Assembly (NCBI GenBank): GCA_016717165.1
Contig: JADKGA010000003.1
Span: forward strand, 687,535-751,534
Length of the DNA stretch: 64,000 nucleotides
Direction: 5' to 3'
Origin: Candidatus Lutibacillus vidarii
Lineage (GTDB): Bacteria; Actinomycetota; Actinomycetes; Actinomycetales; Dermatophilaceae
A program made the translations under genes and the position numbers. Below are positions 25,773-35,049 of the stretch, one piece after another (position 1 is the first letter of the stretch; every line of letters begins with the position of its first letter). The notes under the pieces are model-generated. The model did not search any database, had not been told where the DNA came from, and saw only the letters and a program-made list of their open reading frames with translations.

Positions 25773-26958
25773 CGGTGGACCTTGGCAGGCGTGCGGTCAC
25801 CCGGAAGCCGGTGCCGTCCTGTCCCGCGGAGACGGTCCCGCCGAAGATCGCGGCGCGCTCACGCATCCCGACCAGGCCGCGCCCGCTGCCCGGGCTGGTC
25901 GTGACGCGGGCCGGACCGGGGTCGAGGACGTCGACGGTGACCTGATCGCCGACGGTGACGGTGACCGAGGCGGCGGTGGCGCTGCTGTGTCGGGCGACAT
26001 TGGTGAGGGCCTCCTCGGCGATCCGGTAGGCGCACGTGCTGCGGGCCGGGTCCACGGCGTCGATCGGGCCAGTCAGCTGCAGGCTCACCTCCAGGCCCGC
26101 CTGGCTCCATCGGGCCGCGGTGGCCGGCAGGTCGGGGAGGGTGGGTTGCGGGCTGAGCTGGGCCCCGCTGCCCGGAGCCTCGCCGCCCACCGGACGCAGT
26201 ACGTGCAGCAGCCGGTGCATCTCGTGGACCGCCTCGCGGCTGGACTGTTCGATCGAGCTCAGGGCCGCCCGGGCCCGTTCGGGGGAGCGGTCGAGCGTCG
26301 CACGGGCCGCCCCGGCCTGCACCCCGATGAGGCTGACATGGTGGGCGACGACGTCGTGCAGCTCGCGCGCGATCCGGGCCCGCTCGGCGCCGACCGCCGC
26401 CTCGGCCCTCTCGGTGCGCTCCCGTTCGGCGTCCGCGAGGCGCTGCTCGACCTCGGCCAGGTATGCCGCGCGCACCCGCCCGATCGCGCCGAGCAGCCCG
26501 GGGAGGACCACGATGGCCGCCGCGAACGCAGCTGCCGACGCCCAGGACCCAGATGATGCGCCGGCCCCGACACCGATGACCAGGGCCAGCACGCCCAGCG
26601 CCACCCAGACCCAGACCCGCCGGCTCGACCAGCGGCCCAACGCGTGGGCGGCGAGCATGCACCCGGCGGCCAGCTGCGCGGCATACAGGCCAGGCTCGTG
26701 GACGGTTGCGGCGACGAGCACGATGACGACGAGGGCGGCCAGGGTGCGGAACGGGTGTCGCCGACGCCACCCCAGCACGGCCCCGGCCGCGACGGCCAGC
26801 GGCAGGATGACCGGACCGGCGGGAGCCGCCTCGACCGTCGGGTTGCCCAGGGCCAGAAGGTGTCCGGTGACCCCGAGGGCGGCGACGGCCAGGGCGAGCC
26901 CCACATCGGCGGCCGCGGCTCCGCCCGCCGTGCGCAACCAGGTCATCCACCCTCGCAC
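25765..26958 (-). CDS. Sensor histidine kinase, HisKA_3 (NarL partner) type
   Basis: A 397-residue membrane kinase. Four to five hydrophobic segments occupy about residues 17-160 with short loops and no sizeable extracellular domain, so it probably senses a membrane signal. A coiled-coil (165-195) leads to the dimerisation helix with His201 in A-R-E-L-H-D-V-V-A-H-H, and the HATPase_c domain (N box near A-L-T-N-V-A-R-H-S, G box G-R-G-L-V-G-M-R-E-R) closes the protein. It is co-transcribed with the response regulator through an 8-bp overlap. Confidence 0.93.
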   Translation of the reverse strand: MRGWMTWLRTAGGAAAADVGLALAVAALGVTGHLLALGNPTVEAAPAGPVILPLAVAAGAVLGWRRRHPFRTLAALVVIVLVAATVHEPGLYAAQLAAGCMLAAHALGRWSSRRVWVWVALGVLALVIGVGAGASSGSWASAAAFAAAIVVLPGLLGAIGRVRAAYLAEVEQRLADAERERTERAEAAVGAERARIARELHDVVAHHVSLIGVQAGAARATLDRSPERARAALSSIEQSSREAVHEMHRLLHVLRPVGGEAPGSGAQLSPQPTLPDLPATAARWSQAGLEVSLQLTGPIDAVDPARSTCAYRIAEEALTNVARHSSATAASVTVTVGDQVTVDVLDPGPARVTTSPGSGRGLVGMRERAAIFGGTVSAGQDGTGFRVTARLPRSTDG

Positions 26959-26976
26959 CTCGTCATCGTAGGTGGG

Positions 26977-28011
26977 TCAGCGCACACCGGCTGTCTGGAT
27001 CGCGTCCGCCGCACGCCCAGCGGTGGGGACGACACCCAGGCGCCGACGGCGAGGGTGGGCGAGGATGGCCAGCATCGCGGCGACCGTGTGCCGCAGCCAG
27101 CGCCAGCCCAGGCGGGTGGACCGCCAGGGGTGGCGCGCGACCGCCGGGGGGCGAGGCAGGTCGCGCAGTGGTTCCCACAGCTGGGCGAGCATGCCCGTGG
27201 GCATCGGCTCGTCGATGCCGTACCGCCGTGGCCGGCGATCCGCGGGCACCCGGTAGGTGCCGAAGATGATGTCCCACAGCGGCAGTCCGACGGAGTAGTT
27301 GGTGCCGTGGGCGTCCGGCTCGTTGGAGTGGTGCCAGTGGTGGAACTCCGGCGTGATGACGATCCGGTGCAACGGTCGCCAGCGCCACCGGACGTTGGCG
27401 TGCAGGAACAGGCCGAGTCCGAACTGGACCGCCGCGAGCACGCCACTGAGCTCGGCGGAGAAGCCGGCGGCGAGCAGGAAGACGATCGGCGGGGCCAGCA
27501 GCAGGCCGTCGAAGGGGTGCCCACGGAACCCGCTCACCCAGTCCAGCTGCTCGGTGGAGTGGTGGACCTTGTGGAAGCGCCACCCGGCCGGGATCTCGTG
27601 GGCGAAGCGATGCGCCCAGTAGGAGACCAGGTCGAACAGCAGGATCCCCAGGGCGATGCGCACCCCGTCTGGTAGCGCCTCGACTGCTGGGCGCAACACC
27701 AGCGCCGGCAGCCAGAACAGCGACAGGACGGACACGAGGATCGCACCCGCAGTCCCGAGGACCTGCAGGATCGGGGCGCTCAAGGCGTAGGCGAGGTCGG
27801 TGCCCACAGCCGGGCGACGCAGCCGTTGGCGGTGGCGTGGGAAGAGCCGCTCGAACGGCACCACGATGGCGAACAGGAGCGCGACCACGGCGAGCGCGTT
27901 GAGGTCGATGCTCAGCGAGACGGCGATGACCACGGCGGTGAGGAGCAGGCGCATACCTGCCACGGTGGTGCGAGTCGGCCTGGGTGTCGTCGGCCGACCG
28001 GGGGACGACAT
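26977..28011 (-). CDS. Sterol desaturase/fatty acid hydroxylase family membrane enzyme
   Basis: A 344-residue integral membrane di-iron enzyme. Hydrophobic segments at about 20-50 and 75-130 precede the histidine clusters H-R-F-A-H (134-138), H-K-V-H-H (147-151) and H-W-H-H (near 220), plus a later D-A-H-G-T-N-Y-S. These match the eight-histidine pattern of the family. Substrates in bacteria include carotenoids, fatty acids and hopanoid-like lipids; none can be assigned here. It precedes the two-component genes on the same strand with only an 18-bp gap, so it may share their transcript. Confidence 0.88.
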   Translation of the reverse strand: MSSPGRPTTPRPTRTTVAGMRLLLTAVVIAVSLSIDLNALAVVALLFAIVVPFERLFPRHRQRLRRPAVGTDLAYALSAPILQVLGTAGAILVSVLSLFWLPALVLRPAVEALPDGVRIALGILLFDLVSYWAHRFAHEIPAGWRFHKVHHSTEQLDWVSGFRGHPFDGLLLAPPIVFLLAAGFSAELSGVLAAVQFGLGLFLHANVRWRWRPLHRIVITPEFHHWHHSNEPDAHGTNYSVGLPLWDIIFGTYRVPADRRPRRYGIDEPMPTGMLAQLWEPLRDLPRPPAVARHPWRSTRLGWRWLRHTVAAMLAILAHPRRRRLGVVPTAGRAADAIQTAGVR

Positions 28012-28157
28012 GCGTCATCCTTTCGTCGGACCGTCTCGCGGACAGCGGCGGGACGAACGGGCCTGGCTGCTGGCCACCCCAAGACCCGGTGCCATCGAAC
28101 TGGTGGGGTCGGGCGTACCCACTGGCAGCAAGGCAGGCGCCGTCATACTCTGCCGCC

Positions 28158-28802
28158 ATGGCACCCAACCGTGAGGCGAGGCTGCCCACCGCCTGGGTCG
28201 AGCCGTTCGCCCGGGGGCACGGCGCGCACGTCGACTCCGGCTGGGACGGGAACGACTTCCGCGCCGTCTTCCGTGGCACCCGCGGCCAGGTGCAGTGGGA
28301 GCTCACCGTCGATGGTCACCTCGACACCGACTATCCGGCGACCAGCGCGCTCAGGTGCTCAACTCCGTATGCCGGGTCGTTCGTCGTCGGCGGCGGGTCG
28401 TCGCAGGTCGCGTCCTCCGGCACCGAGGCGGACCTGCTGTTCGGGGCGCTGTCGGCGGCCCGATCGTGGTGGCGGGGACGCGGCAAGGGCGGTCCCAGGC
28501 CCGCGGGCGGCTCAGTGGCCGCCGGCGGCTCCGTGGCCGCGGGCGGCGACGGTGGCCCTGGCGCGTCACTCAGCCTGACCGACCCCGACGGGGTACTGAC
28601 CCCCGAACTGCTCAGGATGCTCGAGAGCTGGCCGCCGTCGACCCACGCCCGAAGCGCCCGGCACGACGACCGGTTCTCGCTGCGGCTGTCCGGCGGAACG
28701 CTGATCTTCACGACCGAGAACCGGTGGGGCGAGGCCGTCACCGCCCATCAGGTCAAGATCCTCAACGCCGTCCTCGACCGCCTCGCAGCCCGGTCTTCCT
28801 GA
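28158..28802 (+). CDS. Hypothetical protein with a Gly/Ala-rich insert
   Basis: A 214-residue cytoplasmic protein I do not recognise. There is no signal peptide or membrane segment. The N-terminal part (about 1-105) contains aromatic and acidic residues, with W-V-E-P-F-A-R-G and G-W-D-G-N-D-F. A low-complexity stretch with a duplicated A-A-G-G-S-V motif spans about 110-138. The C-terminal part (to 214) ends with an amphipathic helix. The start at 28158 is chosen because the upstream in-frame sequence looks non-coding. It diverges from the hydroxylase gene at 28011 and shares no obvious operon. Confidence 0.65.
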   Translation: MAPNREARLPTAWVEPFARGHGAHVDSGWDGNDFRAVFRGTRGQVQWELTVDGHLDTDYPATSALRCSTPYAGSFVVGGGSSQVASSGTEADLLFGALSAARSWWRGRGKGGPRPAGGSVAAGGSVAAGGDGGPGASLSLTDPDGVLTPELLRMLESWPPSTHARSARHDDRFSLRLSGGTLIFTTENRWGEAVTAHQVKILNAVLDRLAARSS

Positions 28803-29030
28803 CCTCGCATCTGGGCATCCGGCCAGGTCCGGCCGGTGTCGGTGCCCGCGGGCATCGCACGCGCCACCAGAGCGTCGACCTTCTCACGGGACTGTGGCGA
28901 CCGAGTGCTCGTCGGCGGCCAGGGGGCAGTCTGCAAGCGGTGGGATCGAGACCGAATCGTGATCCACGGTGCGGTTCTGGACGCCCGGCCGGGCGATGGG
29001 TTGTCAGACCTCGCGGCTAGCGTCGGTGTC

Positions 29031-30452
29031 GTGAGCAGTAGTCCAGCACCCGTCTCGATGGCCGACCGCCGGTCGGCCATCGAGGGTGCCCGGACCGCGC
29101 TGAGAGGCCTGGCCGAGGTCCTGCACCAGGTCCCCGGCAACGAGCTCGGCACGGTGCTCGGCGAGCTCGACGACCTGGCGGCCCTGGCCGGTGCGGGCCG
29201 GGTCGCGGTGGTCCGGGAGGCCGCCGAGCGCGGCGAGATCGGCGCCTCCCAGGCCCGGTCCGTGGTCGCCTGGACCGAAGAGCACGCCCCGTCCCTGCAT
29301 GCCGGTGGGGCCGGCCCGGTCGCCCGCGCCGTCGAGGTATGCCGCACCCCCCATCTGAGCCTGCTCACCGACGCGGTCCTGGACGCCACCATCCCCGTCC
29401 CCGTCGCGGTCACCGTCGCCGACCAGTACCACCGGATCCGGCACCGCCTCCACCCCGACGCCACCGATACGGTCCTGGCCGCAATGATCACCATCGGCAG
29501 CCAGCACGGCTCCCGAGGAGTCCGCGACTTGCGCGACCGGCTCATCGCCCGTTATGGCCTGCACGACGAGCTCCAACGCGACCACGACGCCGCCGCCGAG
29601 CTGATCGCCTTGTCCGCCCCGGTCCGAGACGGCGCCCTGCGGCACTACCGGCTCACCCTCGACACCGAGAACGCCGCCATCCTCGAGGCAGCGATCGGCC
29701 CCGCCTCACGACCCACCCCGGGCCCGGACGGCGAACCCGACCACCGCACCCCGAGCCGACGCCGCGGCGACGCCTTCACCGCCCTGCTCCGCGCCGCCGC
29801 CACCTCACCCACCAGCGTTCCTGGGGCACTCAAGACCACCCTCATCCTCACCATGACCGTGGCCGAGCTCCAGGCATGGACCACCCGCACCGGCACCGGC
29901 ACCGGCGCGCCCGGCACCTCTGGCACCCCCCACACCCGCACCGCCCAGGCCGCCCTGACCGCGGGGCCAGTCGACCCCGCCCCGGCTCCCCATGGCCTGG
30001 GCGCCGCCGAGATCCTCGGCACCACCGCCACCGGCGACCTGCTCCCCCTCGGCACCGCCCGACGCCTGGCCTGCGACGCCGCGATCATCCCTGCCGTCCT
30101 GGCCGGCCCCAGCCAACCCCTCGACCTCGGCCGCGCCACCCGCCTGGTCACTCCCGCACAGCTCACCGCCCTCTGGCTGCGCGACCGACATTGCACCTTC
30201 CCCGGCTGCGACATCCCCGCCCACTGGACCGACGCCCACCACCTCCACCACTGGGCCGACGGCGGACCCACATCACTGACCAACCTCACCCTGCTCTGCC
30301 GACGCCACCACACCATCACCCACCGCGACGACCTTGGCGCCACCATCACCCCCGAGGGCCACGTCCACTGGAACCGACAACCCCGCAGCTACCACCACAC
30401 CCACCCCGGTCGACCACCCGACTCACCCACCTGCCGCAACCCCGCCGCCTAA
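29031..30452 (+). CDS. DUF222/13E12-repeat protein with C-terminal HNH nuclease domain
   Basis: A 473-residue member of the actinobacterial DUF222 (13E12) family. The long helical DUF222 region spans about 20-330 and contains Pro/Thr-rich low-complexity segments. The C-terminal HNH domain shows R-D-R-H-C-T-F-P-G-C, A-H-H-L-H-H-W-A-D-G-G-P-T, N-L-T-L-L-C and R-R-H-H-T. These genes are often present in several copies per genome and behave as dispersed elements, though function and mobility are unproven. GTG 29031 is chosen as the start; a longer frame from 28836 exists but lacks a ribosome-binding site. The C-rich third-position use (many CCC/ACC) is more extreme than its neighbours. The 228-bp spacer before it shows nothing I can identify. 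Confidence 0.85.
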   Translation: MSSSPAPVSMADRRSAIEGARTALRGLAEVLHQVPGNELGTVLGELDDLAALAGAGRVAVVREAAERGEIGASQARSVVAWTEEHAPSLHAGGAGPVARAVEVCRTPHLSLLTDAVLDATIPVPVAVTVADQYHRIRHRLHPDATDTVLAAMITIGSQHGSRGVRDLRDRLIARYGLHDELQRDHDAAAELIALSAPVRDGALRHYRLTLDTENAAILEAAIGPASRPTPGPDGEPDHRTPSRRRGDAFTALLRAAATSPTSVPGALKTTLILTMTVAELQAWTTRTGTGTGAPGTSGTPHTRTAQAALTAGPVDPAPAPHGLGAAEILGTTATGDLLPLGTARRLACDAAIIPAVLAGPSQPLDLGRATRLVTPAQLTALWLRDRHCTFPGCDIPAHWTDAHHLHHWADGGPTSLTNLTLLCRRHHTITHRDDLGATITPEGHVHWNRQPRSYHHTHPGRPPDSPTCRNPAA

Positions 30453-30512
30453 CCAGCCGACACGCAGCCGACGGTCAGCCGATATCGGTAGCCGGCCTGC
30501 GAAGCCGACGCA

Positions 30513-30535
30513 CCCCCGGCACCCCAGCCCGGGGG
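30513..30535 (+). terminator. Hairpin terminator after the HNH gene
   Basis: A 7-bp GC stem, CCCCCGG (30513-30519) with CCGGGGG (30529-30535), lies 60 bases past the stop codon and before the UvrA-like gene. Confidence 0.5.
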
Positions 30536-30637
30536 ACCCCGGCGGGGCGGACCCGCGCTCCGAGGGAGTCCGAGAAGCCTGGTTAGATCGAGGGCACGTC
30601 ACCCTCCCGAGGCGGTGGCGTCAGCGGAAGGAGCCGT

Positions 30638-33043
30638 ATGCCGACCAGCCCCACGAGCCGCACCGACGCCGGCGGCGCGAGACCCACCGACCGGCACCCG
30701 GCCGACGGCCATGCGCTCATCAAGGTCCACGGTGCCCGGGAGAACAACCTCAAGGACGTCAGCGTCGACCTGCCCAAGCGTCGGCTCACCGTCTTCACCG
30801 GGGTCTCCGGCTCGGGCAAGAGCTCGCTGGTCTTCGACACCATCGCCGCAGAGTCGCAGCGGATGATCAACGAGACCTATAGCGCCTTCGTCCAGGGGTT
30901 CATGCCGACGATGGCCCGTCCGGATGTCGACCTCCTCGAGGGGCTCACCACCGCGATTATCGTCGGCCAGGAGCGGCTCGGCGCGAACGTCCGCTCGACC
31001 GTGGGCACGGTGACCGACGCGAACGCGCTGCTGCGGATGCTCTTCAGCCGGCTCGGGGAGCCGCACATCGGGCCGCCCCCGGCATACTCCTTCAATGTGC
31101 CGACGGTGAGCGCCGCCGGAGCCATCACCGTCCAACGCGGGGCGCGGACCATCGCCGAGAAGGCGAGCTTCAGCCGGACCGGGGGGATGTGCCCGCGGTG
31201 CGAGGGGATGGGCCGGGTCGACGACATCGACCTCACCCAGATCTACGACGAGAACCTCTCGCTCAACGAGGGCGCGCTCAAGGTGCCCGGCTACAGCATG
31301 GACGGCTGGTACGGCCGGATCTTCGGCGGGTGCGGCTTCTTCAGCCCGGACAAGCCGATCAAGAGCTTCACCAAGCGCGAGCTGCACGACCTGCTCTACA
31401 AGGAGCCGACGAAGATCAAGGTCGACAGCATCAACCTCACCTACGAGGGCCTGGTGCCGAAGATCCAGAAGTCGATGCTCGCCAAGGACACCGAGTCGCT
31501 CCAGCCGCACATCCGGGCCTTCGTCGAGCGGGCGGTGACCTTCCAGACCTGCCCCGACTGCGCCGGCACCCGGCTCGGTGAGGGCGCCCGCGCCTCGAAG
31601 ATCGCCGGGGTGAGCATCGCCGACGCGTGCGCGATGCAGATCAGCGACCTCGCGACCTGGGTGCGGGGCATCGACGAGCCCTCGGCAGCCCCGCTGCTCC
31701 AGGGCCTGCAGCACCACCTCGACAAGTTCGTCGAGATCGGCCTGGGCTATCTGTCCCTCGACCGCGCCTCCGGCACGCTGTCCGGCGGCGAGGCGCAGCG
31801 GACCAAGATGATCCGCCACCTCGGTTCGTCGCTGACCGATGTCACCTATGTCTTCGACGAGCCCACCGTCGGCCTGCACCCGCACGACATCGCCCGGATG
31901 AACACCCTGCTGCGCCAGCTGCGCGACAAGGGCAACACCGTCCTCGTCGTCGAGCACAAACCCGAGGTCGTCGAGATCGCCGACCATGTCGTCGACCTCG
32001 GTCCCGGCGCCGGCTCGGGCGGGGGTCAGGTCGTCTACGAGGGCTCGGTCGCGGGGCTGCGCGCCAGCGGGACGGTGACCGGACGTCACCTCGACGACCG
32101 GGCCCGGCTCAAGGACGTCGTCCGTATGCCGACCGGCACCCTAGAGGTCCGCGGAGCCCGGACGAACAACCTCAAGGACGTCGATGTCGACATCCCGCTC
32201 GGCGTCCTCGTCGTCCTCACCGGGGTCGCCGGTTCGGGCAAGAGCTCGCTGGTCCATGGCTCAGTCGCCGGCCGGGACGGGGTGGTTCTCGTCGACCAGG
32301 GCCCGATCAAGGGCTCCCGACGGAGCAACCCGGCCACCTACACCGGCCTGCTCGAGCCGATCCGCAAGGCCTTCGCCAAGGCGAACGGGGTCAAGCCCGC
32401 GCTCTTCAGCGCGAACTCCGAGGGCGCCTGTCCGGTGTGCAATGGCGCCGGGCTCATCTTCACCGAGCTGGGCTTCATGGACACCGTGACGACGGTCTGC
32501 GAGGAGTGTGAGGGCAAGGGCTTCCAGGCCTCGGTCCTGGAGTACACCTTCGGCGGCCGCAATATCCACGAGGTCCTCACCATGCCGGTGGCCGAGGCGG
32601 AGGCCTTCTTCGCCGAGGGGCCGGCCCGGACCCCCGCGGCCCACACGATCCTCCAGCGCCTGGCCGACGTCGGCCTGGGGTACCTCGCCCTGGGCCAGCC
32701 GCTGACCACTCTCTCCGGTGGCGAGCGCCAGCGGCTCAAGCTCGCCACCCGGATGGGCGAGAAGGGCGGGGTCTACATCCTCGACGAGCCGACCAGTGGG
32801 CTGCACCTTGCCGATGTCGCCCAGCTGCTCGGTCTGCTCGACCGGCTCGTCGACGCAGGCACCTCGGTCCTCGTCATCGAGCACCACCAGGCCGTCATGG
32901 CCCACGCGGACTGGATCATCGACCTCGGCCCGGGCGCCGGGCACGACGGCGGGCGGATCGTCTTCGAGGGTCCGCCGGCCGAACTGGTCGCCTCTCGCGC
33001 CACCCTCACCGGAACGCACCTGGCCGCCTACGTGGGGGCGTGA
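30638..33043 (+). CDS. UvrA-like ABC ATPase (short, drug-resistance/class III type)
   Basis: An 801-residue UvrA paralogue, shorter than the 950-residue repair UvrA. It has two ABC modules: Walker A GVSGSGKSS at 55-62 and GVAGSGKSS near 530, signatures L-S-G-G-E-A-Q-R and L-S-G-G-E-R-Q-R, Walker B F-D-E-P-T-V-G-L-H and L-D-E-P-T-S-G-L-H. UvrA-type zinc cysteines remain (C-P-R-C near 187, C-P-D-C near 307, C-P-V-C and C-E-E-C near 605-640), but the UvrB-interacting region is missing. Relatives include Streptomyces DrrC, linked to resistance to DNA-binding drugs. A strong AAGGAG lies 7 bases before the ATG, which is part of an octamer copy. Confidence 0.88.
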   Translation: MPTSPTSRTDAGGARPTDRHPADGHALIKVHGARENNLKDVSVDLPKRRLTVFTGVSGSGKSSLVFDTIAAESQRMINETYSAFVQGFMPTMARPDVDLLEGLTTAIIVGQERLGANVRSTVGTVTDANALLRMLFSRLGEPHIGPPPAYSFNVPTVSAAGAITVQRGARTIAEKASFSRTGGMCPRCEGMGRVDDIDLTQIYDENLSLNEGALKVPGYSMDGWYGRIFGGCGFFSPDKPIKSFTKRELHDLLYKEPTKIKVDSINLTYEGLVPKIQKSMLAKDTESLQPHIRAFVERAVTFQTCPDCAGTRLGEGARASKIAGVSIADACAMQISDLATWVRGIDEPSAAPLLQGLQHHLDKFVEIGLGYLSLDRASGTLSGGEAQRTKMIRHLGSSLTDVTYVFDEPTVGLHPHDIARMNTLLRQLRDKGNTVLVVEHKPEVVEIADHVVDLGPGAGSGGGQVVYEGSVAGLRASGTVTGRHLDDRARLKDVVRMPTGTLEVRGARTNNLKDVDVDIPLGVLVVLTGVAGSGKSSLVHGSVAGRDGVVLVDQGPIKGSRRSNPATYTGLLEPIRKAFAKANGVKPALFSANSEGACPVCNGAGLIFTELGFMDTVTTVCEECEGKGFQASVLEYTFGGRNIHEVLTMPVAEAEAFFAEGPARTPAAHTILQRLADVGLGYLALGQPLTTLSGGERQRLKLATRMGEKGGVYILDEPTSGLHLADVAQLLGLLDRLVDAGTSVLVIEHHQAVMAHADWIIDLGPGAGHDGGRIVFEGPPAELVASRATLTGTHLAAYVGA

Positions 33044-33052
33044 GGGGGCACG

Positions 33053-33079
33053 CCCACCTCACGTCGACGGCCAGGTGGG
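33053..33079 (+). terminator. Hairpin terminator after the UvrA-like gene
   Basis: CCCACCT (33053-33059) pairs with AGGTGGG (33073-33079) around a 13-nt loop and is followed by a short T-rich stretch (ATCTTTCC), 10 bases after the stop codon. Confidence 0.65.
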
Positions 33080-33110
33080 ATCTTTCCGGTATGCCGGACC
33101 CGGTTTCTTT

Positions 33111-33173
33111 CGCGCTTGGGCTTCGGGTCAGTAGGTCGGGGTCGACCCGTGCGCGCTTGGGCTTCGGGTCAGC
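33111..33173. repeat. 41-bp-period tandem repeat at the 3' end of a secreted-protein gene
   Basis: The sequence starting CGCGCTTGGGCTTCGGGTCAG occurs at 33111 and again at 33152, with similar flanks (AGGTCGGGGTCGACCCG versus TGGTCGCGGTGGACCCG). The second copy covers the stop codon of the minus-strand gene, so the first copy looks like a duplicated gene end. Confidence 0.7.
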
Positions 33174-33891
33174 TGGTCGCGGTGGACCCGTTGGCGTCGG
33201 CCGGGTTGGTCGAGCTGCCGCTCTCGGTGCCGCTGCCGGTGCCGGGGCCGGCGCCGGGGCCGCCCGGGCCACCATGACCGCCACCGGGGCCGCCGGTGTT
33301 GGCGGTGACCGTCTTGAGGTCTGCGCTGACGTCGAAGAAGACCGGCGCGCCGGCCTTGGTGCCCAGGGCGTCATACGAGCCGTCCGGGTCCTTGCGGACC
33401 GCCGTGATGGTGGCAGCCGAGTCCTTGGCCTTGACCGCCGCGATGACCTTGTCGGCCTCGGCACCGGTGACGGCCGCGTCGGCCGACCCGCCCATCGCCC
33501 CGCCGTGCTTGCCGCCGCCGGGGCCGCCGGTGTTGGCGGTGACCGTCTTGAGGTCGGCGCTGACGTCGAAGAAGACCGGCGCGCCGGCCTTGGTGCCGAG
33601 GGCGTCATACGAGCCGTCCGGGTCCTTGCGGACCGCCGTGATGGTGGCAGCCGAGTCCTTGGCCTTGACCGCCGCGATGACCTTGTCGGCTTCGGCGCCG
33701 GTCACGGTGGTGTCGGTCGACGCACCCATCGGGCCGCCGCGCTGGGCGTCTCCGCCGGCCTGAGGGCCGGTGGTCGCCGTCGAGGACGGCGTGGACGAGT
33801 CCGCGGCGTTGGCGAGGGCCGCGCCACCGAGGGCGAGGGCACCGACAGCGGCGACCGACACGGCCGCCATACCGATCTTCGAGGGACGCAT
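33169..33891 (-). CDS. Secreted protein with two nearly identical tandem repeats
   Basis: A 240-residue exported protein of unknown function. A signal peptide (1-29, ending Ala-Asn-Ala) precedes a Ser/Thr linker, then two 78-residue repeats. Each has a helical T-G-A-E-A-D-K-V-I-A-A-V-K-A-K-D-S, the strand A-T-I-T-A-V-R-K-D-P-D-G-S-Y-D-A-L and V-F-F-D-V-S-A-D-L-K-T-V-T, ending in a Gly-rich spacer. Copy 1 and copy 2 are almost identical in DNA as well, so the duplication is recent or kept by gene conversion. The shape (helix, then strands ending D-L-K-x-V) resembles PepSY-like small inhibitory domains, but that is only a fold guess. The tail is Gly/Pro/Ser-rich. Confidence 0.8.
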   Translation of the reverse strand: MRPSKIGMAAVSVAAVGALALGGAALANAADSSTPSSTATTGPQAGGDAQRGGPMGASTDTTVTGAEADKVIAAVKAKDSAATITAVRKDPDGSYDALGTKAGAPVFFDVSADLKTVTANTGGPGGGKHGGAMGGSADAAVTGAEADKVIAAVKAKDSAATITAVRKDPDGSYDALGTKAGAPVFFDVSADLKTVTANTGGPGGGHGGPGGPGAGPGTGSGTESGSSTNPADANGSTATS

Positions 33892-34064
33892 GTGGTTCTC
33901 CTTAGGTGAGTGCGACCGACTGTCGTGCCGTTCGCGTTGGTCCTACTTCAGCCCCCGCGGTTATCAAGAACCTGTGCCGGACGTGTGCGGTCCATAGGTC
34001 ATCGAGCGCCCTACGATGCCAACGGCGGCCGCGACCGGCGTGGTCCACGAGCGAGGCGAGGACT

Positions 34065-34964
34065 GTGACGACTCCGGCGTTGGCCGACCACCGGATGCGA
34101 GCCAACCTCACCCTCGCCCTTGCCGCGGCGATCTGGGGCTTCGCCTTCGTGGCCCAGCGGCTCGGCTCACAGCACCTGTCGACCTTCGCCTTCAACGGGG
34201 TGCGCTTCGGGATCGGGGCGCTCTCGCTGCTCCCTGTGGCGATCTGGTTCGGTCGGCGAGCGGGCCGGGTCACCAGCATCCGGATCGCCATACGAGATGT
34301 TCTTGGGCCCGGGGTGGCTTGCGGGGCCGTCCTCTTCCTGGGGGCGACCTTCCAGCAGGCCGGGATCGCCGGGACCACGGCCGGCAAAGCCGGCTTCATC
34401 ACCGGGCTGTATATCGTCCTCGTGCCGCTGCTCGGCATCGTCGTGCGCCATCGGACCACGGCGCAGGTGTGGGCCGGGGCGGCCCTCGCGCTGGTCGGCC
34501 TCTACCTGCTCACCGTGACCGAGGCGCTGACGATCGGGGCCGGCGACCTGCTCGTACTCGTCGGGTCGCTCTTCTGGGCGCTGCACATCCTCGTCATCGA
34601 CCACTTCGTCGCGCGGCACGACCCGCTCTTCCTCTCCACGATGCAGTTCGCCGCCTGCTCGGCACTCAGCCTGGTCCTGGCGCTGACGACGACGAGCACC
34701 CCCTTCGACGGGGCCGGTGCCGCGCTGTTGCCGATCCTCTACGCCGGGGTGGTCTCGGTCGGCATCGCCTACACCCTGCAGGTCGTTGGCCAACAGGGCG
34801 CCAAGCCGTCGACCGCGGCCCTCATCCTCAGCCTCGAGGCGGTCTTCGGGGCGCTCGGCGGTGCCCTCATGCTCGGCGAGAGCATGGGCCTGCGGGAGTA
34901 TGCCGGCGCCGCCCTCATGCTCGCCGGGATCATCGTCTCGCAGCTTCCAGAGCGGGCGCGCTGA
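34065..34964 (+). CDS. EamA-family (DMT superfamily) transporter
   Basis: A 299-residue inner-membrane protein with ten hydrophobic helices in two EamA halves (about 10-140 and 150-295). The first contains A-A-I-W-G-F-A-F-V and the second L-L-V-L-V-G-S-L-F-W-A-L-H. C-terminal motifs L-E-A-V-F-G-A-L-G-G and G-A-A-L-M-L-A-G-I are standard for the family, which exports metabolites. The substrate cannot be predicted. GTG 34065 with an upstream GAGG is the best start. It lies upstream of the arsenic genes on the same strand, separated by a promoter-like region. Confidence 0.88.
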   Translation: MTTPALADHRMRANLTLALAAAIWGFAFVAQRLGSQHLSTFAFNGVRFGIGALSLLPVAIWFGRRAGRVTSIRIAIRDVLGPGVACGAVLFLGATFQQAGIAGTTAGKAGFITGLYIVLVPLLGIVVRHRTTAQVWAGAALALVGLYLLTVTEALTIGAGDLLVLVGSLFWALHILVIDHFVARHDPLFLSTMQFAACSALSLVLALTTTSTPFDGAGAALLPILYAGVVSVGIAYTLQVVGQQGAKPSTAALILSLEAVFGALGGALMLGESMGLREYAGAALMLAGIIVSQLPERAR

Positions 34965-34993
34965 CCTGCCGCGCCCTCGGCTGGACGCCATAT

Positions 34994-35013
34994 TGACAAT
35001 GATCGATATGTCA
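34994..35013 (+). promoter_or_regulatory. Candidate operator/promoter of the arsenic genes
   Basis: An unusually AT-rich patch contains TGACA-N10-TGTCA as an inverted repeat, 37 bp upstream of arsC. Size and position suit an ArsR/SmtB-type repressor. No arsR gene is present in the window, so the link is inferred from position only. Confidence 0.35.
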
Positions 35014-35049
35014 TGCCACGCTCGCCACGAGCCCACTGGGAGGACCACC

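Noticed and set aside
30599..32089. 496-codon minus-strand frame over the UvrA-like gene
   Set aside because: Antisense shadow; the plus strand carries intact Walker and signature motifs.
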